Assembly: GCF_000827595.2 (NCBI RefSeq)
Contig: NZ_LN776186.1
Location: forward strand, 181,154-245,153
Length of the DNA: 64,000 nucleotides
Direction of reading: 5' to 3'
Source of the DNA: Necropsobacter massiliensis
GTDB taxonomy: Bacteria > Pseudomonadota > Gammaproteobacteria > Enterobacterales > Pasteurellaceae
Of the stretch, positions 59,479 to 64,000 are shown one piece after another. The notes beneath the pieces were generated by a model, which saw only the letters and a program-made list of their open reading frames with translations, had not been told where the DNA came from and searched no databases. The stretch's first letter is position 1. Each line of letters opens with the position of its first letter. A program made the translations under genes and the position numbers.

Positions 59479-61551
59479 ATGCAAAAGTCTATGCTTTATT
59501 TATCACTGTTCTGCTCAATGACCGCCTGCGCTGCTGGACAATGGCAGCATGACAGTTTCCGCGGGTTCGGCGAAAGTGGGGAAAAACAGTTATTTCAATC
59601 CGAAACGGCATTGAAGAAAGGCTATTATCCGCTGCGATTTACCTTTCATAATCAATGTTACCAGCCGCAAAGTGCGGTCAAATTAAATCAAACTGTCTCG
59701 TTAGTTCCTTGCGCGGGTGACGTGCCACAGCTGCGCCTGTTCCGCGACGGCACTTATCTGGCGCAAATTGATATGCGCAGCGGTACACCGACTTTACGTG
59801 TGAGTATCAAACAAGAGCCGGACAACCGAAAGACAACAGTGAAAACCTGTCAGGTCTGGAATAAACAACCGCTGGAGATTGATGTCAGCGCCACGTTTAA
59901 GGACGGTGAACTGGTGCGCGATTTTTATTCCGGTAACAGTGCGCAAGTGGAAAACGGCAAACTCACCTTAATGCCAGCGGCGCAGTCCGGTGGATTATTG
60001 TTGTTGGAAAAAGCGACGGAAAAAAGTGCGGTACAAAAACCCGCCGAATTTAACTGGAAAAATGCCACGGTTTATTTTGTCTTAACCGATCGTTTTTACA
60101 ACGGCAATCCGCATAATGACAACAGCTACGGACGCCAAAAAGACGGCATGCAGGAAATCGGCACCTTTCACGGCGGCGATTTGGCGGGGTTGACGGCGAA
60201 ACTGGATTATCTACAGCAGCTTGGTGTGAATGCAATTTGGATCAGTTCTCCGCTGGAACAGATGCACGGCTGGGTCGGTGGCGGTGATAAAGGCGATTTT
60301 CCGCATTATGCCTACCATGGTTATTATCATCAGGATTGGACTAACCTGGATGCCAACATGGGCACGGAAGCGGAGCTGAAAAACTTTATCCAACAGGCGC
60401 ACCAACGGGGAATGCGCGTGCTGTTCGACGTGGTGCTAAATCATACCGGGTATGCCACCTTGGCGGATATGCAGCAATTCAAGTTCGGCGCGCTTTATCT
60501 CAAAGATGACGAACGCCAAACCATTCTCGGCGATAACTGGACGAACTGGCAACCGAAGAAAGGACAAAACTGGCATAGTTTTAACGACTACATTAATTTC
60601 GGTGATAAAGCCGGCTGGGCGCAATGGTGGGGCAAAGATTGGGTGCGTTCCGATATCGGCGATTACGACAGCCCGAAATTCGATGATTTAAGAATGTCGC
60701 TTTCTTCACTGCCGGATCTGAAAACCGAAGCCGAAAGTGCGGTCGGTTTACCGCCGTTTTATCAACATAAAGACACCCATGCCGTGCCGCTGCCGAATGC
60801 CAAAGTGCGCGATTATCTGATCACTTGGCTGAGCGATTGGGTGCGTAAATACGGCGTGGACGGTTTCCGCGTGGATACGGCGAAACATGTGGAGCAAAGC
60901 ACATGGCAACAGCTGAAAACCGAAGCGCAAAAGGCATTGCAAGAATGGCAGACCGGACATCCGCAGGAAAGTTTTAATCAACCGTTTTGGATGACCGGCG
61001 AGGCTTGGGGACATGGCGTGGCGAAGAGCAGTTATTATCAACATGGCTTTGATGCCATGATCAATTTTGATTTTCAGGATCAGGCAAAAAACGCTTTAGA
61101 TTGTTTTGCTAAAATCGACCCTGTCTATCAGGAAATGAACGGCAAATTGCAGGATTTTAATGTGCTCAGTTATCTGTCTTCCCATGACACGCGTCTGTTC
61201 TTCCATAGCGACAGCGAGCAAAATCCGCATAAACAAAAAATCGCCGCTAATTTACTGCTGCTGGCACCGGGCGCCGTGCAAATCTATTACGGTGATGAAA
61301 GCGGACGCGAATTCGGTCCGACCGGCTCGGATCCCGTACAGGGAACCCGTTCCGACATGAACTGGCAGGAGTTGCGGGAAAATGACGAAAAAGCCGAATT
61401 GCTCGCACATTGGCAAATCTTAAGTCATTTTCGTCAGCAGCATCCGGCAATTGGTGCCGGTGTGCAAAGTGCGGTGCAAAACGGCAAGTATTTTTCATTC
61501 GACCGCCACTACGGCGATGACAGAGTAATGGTGGTTTGGGCGGGAAACTAA
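59479..61551 (+). CDS. malS: Periplasmic alpha-amylase MalS
   Basis: 690 residues with a signal peptide (LYLSLFCSMTACAAG). The glycoside hydrolase 13 barrel spans residues about 195-660: DRFYNGNPHND, DVVLNHTGYA, the nucleophile Asp in VDGFRVDTAKHVEQ, the acid/base Glu in MTGEAWGHG, and LSSHDTRLF with the third acid. It hydrolyses long maltodextrins in the periplasm to products that MalE can bind. It follows malG by 140 bases behind a terminator, so it probably has its own promoter. Confidence 0.93.
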   Translation: MQKSMLYLSLFCSMTACAAGQWQHDSFRGFGESGEKQLFQSETALKKGYYPLRFTFHNQCYQPQSAVKLNQTVSLVPCAGDVPQLRLFRDGTYLAQIDMRSGTPTLRVSIKQEPDNRKTTVKTCQVWNKQPLEIDVSATFKDGELVRDFYSGNSAQVENGKLTLMPAAQSGGLLLLEKATEKSAVQKPAEFNWKNATVYFVLTDRFYNGNPHNDNSYGRQKDGMQEIGTFHGGDLAGLTAKLDYLQQLGVNAIWISSPLEQMHGWVGGGDKGDFPHYAYHGYYHQDWTNLDANMGTEAELKNFIQQAHQRGMRVLFDVVLNHTGYATLADMQQFKFGALYLKDDERQTILGDNWTNWQPKKGQNWHSFNDYINFGDKAGWAQWWGKDWVRSDIGDYDSPKFDDLRMSLSSLPDLKTEAESAVGLPPFYQHKDTHAVPLPNAKVRDYLITWLSDWVRKYGVDGFRVDTAKHVEQSTWQQLKTEAQKALQEWQTGHPQESFNQPFWMTGEAWGHGVAKSSYYQHGFDAMINFDFQDQAKNALDCFAKIDPVYQEMNGKLQDFNVLSYLSSHDTRLFFHSDSEQNPHKQKIAANLLLLAPGAVQIYYGDESGREFGPTGSDPVQGTRSDMNWQELRENDEKAELLAHWQILSHFRQQHPAIGAGVQSAVQNGKYFSFDRHYGDDRVMVVWAGN

Positions 61552-61851
61552 CAACGACATTTCAACATAATTAAGTAAAATATTCCTTATATTTTAACTA
61601 GATATGTTTTCAGTTAGCAAAAATATAACCTATATTTTTTCGCTGTCTTAGTTATCTGATCATAGTTTTATAAACGCAGAAAAGTGCGGTGGAAATCTCC
61701 CGATTTTTTATCGGGGGATGACTGCCTTCCTTTCGTGCGTCTTAAAAAAAATTTTGCTCAATAAATGATCGCGGTTTGAGTTATTTATCAGCAAAAAAAC
61801 TTGGCATAAATGCCGATAATTTTAGATCAAAACCTAACGAAGGAAATAATG
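61552..61851 (+). other. Intergenic region before the adhesin gene
   Basis: It holds one uptake signal (61682-61690), a hairpin (CTCCCGAT / ATCGGGGG, 61698-61717) without a T-run, and a GATCAAAA motif near 61826. The adhesin promoter should lie here; the ribosome site AAGGAAA precedes 61852. I see no gene. Confidence 0.5.
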
Positions 61852-64000
61852 ATGAACAACACATACAAAGTTATCTGGAACACTACGTTAAACAGGCTGA
61901 CTGTGGTTTCTGAACTGGCTAAAGGCAAGGTGAAGTCTTGTTCAAATGCCGAAGCGAAAAAAGCGGCGATTAAAGCGGCGGATTTGTCTGTCGGTGGTAA
62001 ATTCACTTTACTGACTTGTGTATTATTGGGAACGATTTTGCCGATGCAATATTCGCTAGCTATAACTAATTACGGTTCCGGCAATAATATTGCCGGGGAT
62101 TGTCAGAACAGCGAATCTCATTTGATTGTATTCGGGCAGAATAATGTGCCGAATCCGCAGGGGTGTCAGGGCGGGATTTTCGGTTCAAACAGCACAATTG
62201 ATTGGGATGCGGCTGGGTCTTATGTGATAGGGAATAACAGTACCGCATCGGCACAGAATATGGTTATTATCGGTAACAATATTGCTGCCAGTAACGGAAA
62301 TGGGCTTACCGGTGCAGTAATTATTGGAACCAATTCAACCGGTTACAGTGTACAGGATACGAATAGTCTGGGTTCGGTCACGATTAATAATATTACTTAT
62401 TCTAATTTTGCCGGCGGAATTTCGGGGGCGGGATCATTTGTCAGTGTCGGTGGAACAGGAGAGAATGAACAGCGCCTGATTGTGAATGTGGCACCGGGAA
62501 AGTTAAGTGCCAATTCAACTGAAGCGGTTAACGGTTCGCAGCTTTTTGCCGTAGCTAGCCAACTGCAAGCAAATATTACAACGATTCAGGAATCTGTTAA
62601 CAGCGCAAGTTCCGAATCGACTTATAAATTTACTATTTCCAATAATCAAAGCGACGGCACGGCAACGGAAGGGAAAATATGGTCATCGGCACAAGGCAGC
62701 AATGAAATTTCGTTCGGCGCCACCTCGGATCTTAAAGTAACTGCCGATTCCAACGGCAATATTATTTATGGATTATCCGACTCGGCAAAAAATTCTATCG
62801 CAAGCGCCGAACAAGCCGCACAAACCGTTACAAACTCACTATCTGCCATCAACAGCGCTGTCACTCGTGCTGAAACCGCTGCCACCGCAGCGAGTAACTC
62901 CGCAACTGCCGCCGCAAGTTCAGCCACAGAAGCTGATAAATCTGCAAGTGCAGCAGCAAGTTCGGCTACCGAATCAGCTAGTTCCGCAACCGCGGCTGCA
63001 ACTTCTGCCACAAAAGCGGATAGCTCTGCAACATCTGCGGCAAGCTCTGCCACAAAAGCCGATAGTTCTGCAACGTCTGCGGTGAGTTCGGCTACCGAAT
63101 CGGCTAGTTCTGCGACTGCCGCAGCGAGTTCAGCCACAAAAGCGGAAAATTCTGCGACTGCAGCTGCAAGTTCGGCAACCGCGGCTGCGACTTCAGCCAC
63201 TGAATCGACTAGTTCCGCGACTGCGGCTGAAAGTTCTGCTACAAAAGCCGATAGCTCCGCAACATCTGCGGCAAGTTCAGCCACCGAAGCGGGTAAATCT
63301 GCAACTTCCGCGGCGAGTTCGGCTACCGAATCGGCTAGTTCTGCGACCGCCGCAGCGAGCTCAGCCACCAAAGCTGATAGTTCCGCAACTGCGGCTGCAA
63401 CTTCAGCCACCGAATCGGCTAGTTCCGCGACCGCCGCAGCAAGTTCAGCCACCGAAGCGGGTAAATCTGCAACAAAAGCGGATAGTTCTGCAACATCTGC
63501 GGCAAGTTCAGCAACAGAAGCAAGTAATTCCGCAAGTGCTGCGGCGAGTTCGGCTATCGAATCAGCTAGTTCCGCAACTGCGGCTGCAAGTTCTGCCACA
63601 AAAGCGGATAGTTCTGCAACATCTGCCGCAAGTTCCGCGACGAAAGCAGGTAATTCCGCAAGTGCTGCGGCAAGTTCGGCTACCGAATCAGCTAGTTCCG
63701 CAACCGCGGCGGCAAGTTCAGCCACGGAAGCAGGTAATTCTGCAACTGCCGCTGCAAGTTCGGCAACAAAAGCTGATAGCTCTGCGACTTCGGCTGCGAG
63801 TTCCGCAACTGCGGCTGCGACTTCAGCCACTGAATCGGCTAGTTCCGCAACTGCGGCTGCAAGTTTTGCCACAAAAGCCGATAGTTCTGCAACATCTGCG
63901 GCGAGTTCGGCTACCGAATCAGCTAGTTCCGCAACTGCCGCGGCAAGCTCTGCCACAAAAGCGGAGAATTCTGCGACTTCAGCGGCGAGTTCAGCCACAG
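61852..64000 (+). CDS. Trimeric autotransporter adhesin, N-terminal part (3' end outside window)
   Basis: Open to the window end: 716 residues visible. Residues 1-30 (MNNTYKVIWNTTLNRLTVVS...) are the extended signal peptide region of large autotransporters, followed by a hydrophobic signal core ending near SLA70. Residues about 80-190 carry YadA-like head motifs (GNNSTASAQNMVIIGNN, AVIIGTNST). Residues 210-231 form a neck (IVNVAPGKLSAN, then AVNGSQL). From about residue 345 the stalk is uninterrupted seven-residue units of the form SSATxAx, a heptad coiled coil. The C-terminal membrane anchor is not visible. It is expected to project from the outer membrane and bind host or cell surfaces. Confidence 0.93.
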   Translation, partial: MNNTYKVIWNTTLNRLTVVSELAKGKVKSCSNAEAKKAAIKAADLSVGGKFTLLTCVLLGTILPMQYSLAITNYGSGNNIAGDCQNSESHLIVFGQNNVPNPQGCQGGIFGSNSTIDWDAAGSYVIGNNSTASAQNMVIIGNNIAASNGNGLTGAVIIGTNSTGYSVQDTNSLGSVTINNITYSNFAGGISGAGSFVSVGGTGENEQRLIVNVAPGKLSANSTEAVNGSQLFAVASQLQANITTIQESVNSASSESTYKFTISNNQSDGTATEGKIWSSAQGSNEISFGATSDLKVTADSNGNIIYGLSDSAKNSIASAEQAAQTVTNSLSAINSAVTRAETAATAASNSATAAASSATEADKSASAAASSATESASSATAAATSATKADSSATSAASSATKADSSATSAVSSATESASSATAAASSATKAENSATAAASSATAAATSATESTSSATAAESSATKADSSATSAASSATEAGKSATSAASSATESASSATAAASSATKADSSATAAATSATESASSATAAASSATEAGKSATKADSSATSAASSATEASNSASAAASSAIESASSATAAASSATKADSSATSAASSATKAGNSASAAASSATESASSATAAASSATEAGNSATAAASSATKADSSATSAASSATAAATSATESASSATAAASFATKADSSATSAASSATESASSATAAASSATKAENSATSAASSAT
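62914..64000 (+). repeat. 21-base-unit tandem array encoding SSATxAx heptads
   Basis: About 50 units of 21 bases encode seven-residue repeats. Variable positions give recurring types (KAD, SAA, ESA, AAA, EAG). Synonymous differences between units show an old array, but long identical blocks could still recombine. Confidence 0.88.

Noticed and set aside
62768..63085. A 105-residue plus-strand frame inside the adhesin
   Set aside because: It is an off-frame shadow of the adhesin repeat with Gln/Pro-rich low-complexity sequence and no ribosome site.
62766..63998. A 410-residue open frame on the minus strand rich in AVAELA repeats
   Set aside because: It is antisense to the adhesin stalk. Repeating Ser/Ala/Thr codons leave the opposite strand free of stops; the plus-strand frame has signal peptide, head, neck and heptads and is the real gene.

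Overview
The window comes from a chromosome of the family Pasteurellaceae. The 9-base Haemophilus-type DNA uptake signal (AAGTGCGGT / ACCGCACTT) recurs in and between genes throughout, and most gene blocks (gpsA-cysE-aroE-like, selAB, rlmD-relA, sbp-cysTWA) match that family. I cannot name the species. The complete maltose locus and selenocysteine genes fit a metabolically versatile member of the Hin-uptake-signal clade rather than a reduced one.

Layout. 1-12.5 kb: housekeeping genes (comM end, yibQ-envC, gpmA, yqgE-ruvX, rsmE, thiosulfate uptake tsuAB, recO, rlmD, relA, dgkA). 12.5-16.2 kb: an O-antigen-ligase-type membrane protein and the glycolytic pair fbaA-pgk. 16.6-20.5 kb: the sulfate ABC importer sbp-cysTWA. 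20.5-30.1 kb: RNase I, a YfhL-like ferredoxin, an rRNA/tRNA methyltransferase, pssA, a YdcZ-type permease, ndh with an FNR box, a secreted tannase-like hydrolase, a nitroreductase and dcuB. 30.3-35.1 kb: yibN-secB-gpsA-cysE, an AroE-like dehydrogenase and an MgtC-like protein. 35.1-38.7 kb: selB, selA and the selenocysteine tRNA gene selC.

38.66-49.82 kb is an integrated mobile island of about 11.2 kb. It sits at the 3' end of selC, which is left intact, and an imperfect copy of the tRNA end marks the far side. It carries a P4-type integrase, an AlpA-type regulator, an AntA antirepressor, many small unknown genes, a candidate P4-like immunity RNA region with an Ash/Icd-like gene, a DUF927 helicase, and a helically phased array of TGTGTCTAA iterons just downstream (a probable replication origin). 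It also has two inverted copies of a GC-rich element resembling a lambdoid cos site. I see no capsid, tail or terminase genes. The best reading is a phage satellite (P4/PICI-like) that replicates itself but relies on a helper phage for particles. This is the most interesting part of the window.

Just beyond the island (49.9-51.5 kb) lies an AT-rich, translationally coupled pair: a small HipA-like kinase and a DUF3037 protein. From 51.6 to 61.6 kb is the maltose/maltodextrin locus: malM-lamB-malK on the minus strand and malEFG plus malS on the plus strand, divergent around a control region with two CRP sites and MalT-like boxes. The window ends inside a long trimeric autotransporter adhesin gene (61.85 kb onward, plus strand) made largely of seven-residue Ser/Ala/Thr repeats; its 3' end is outside the window.
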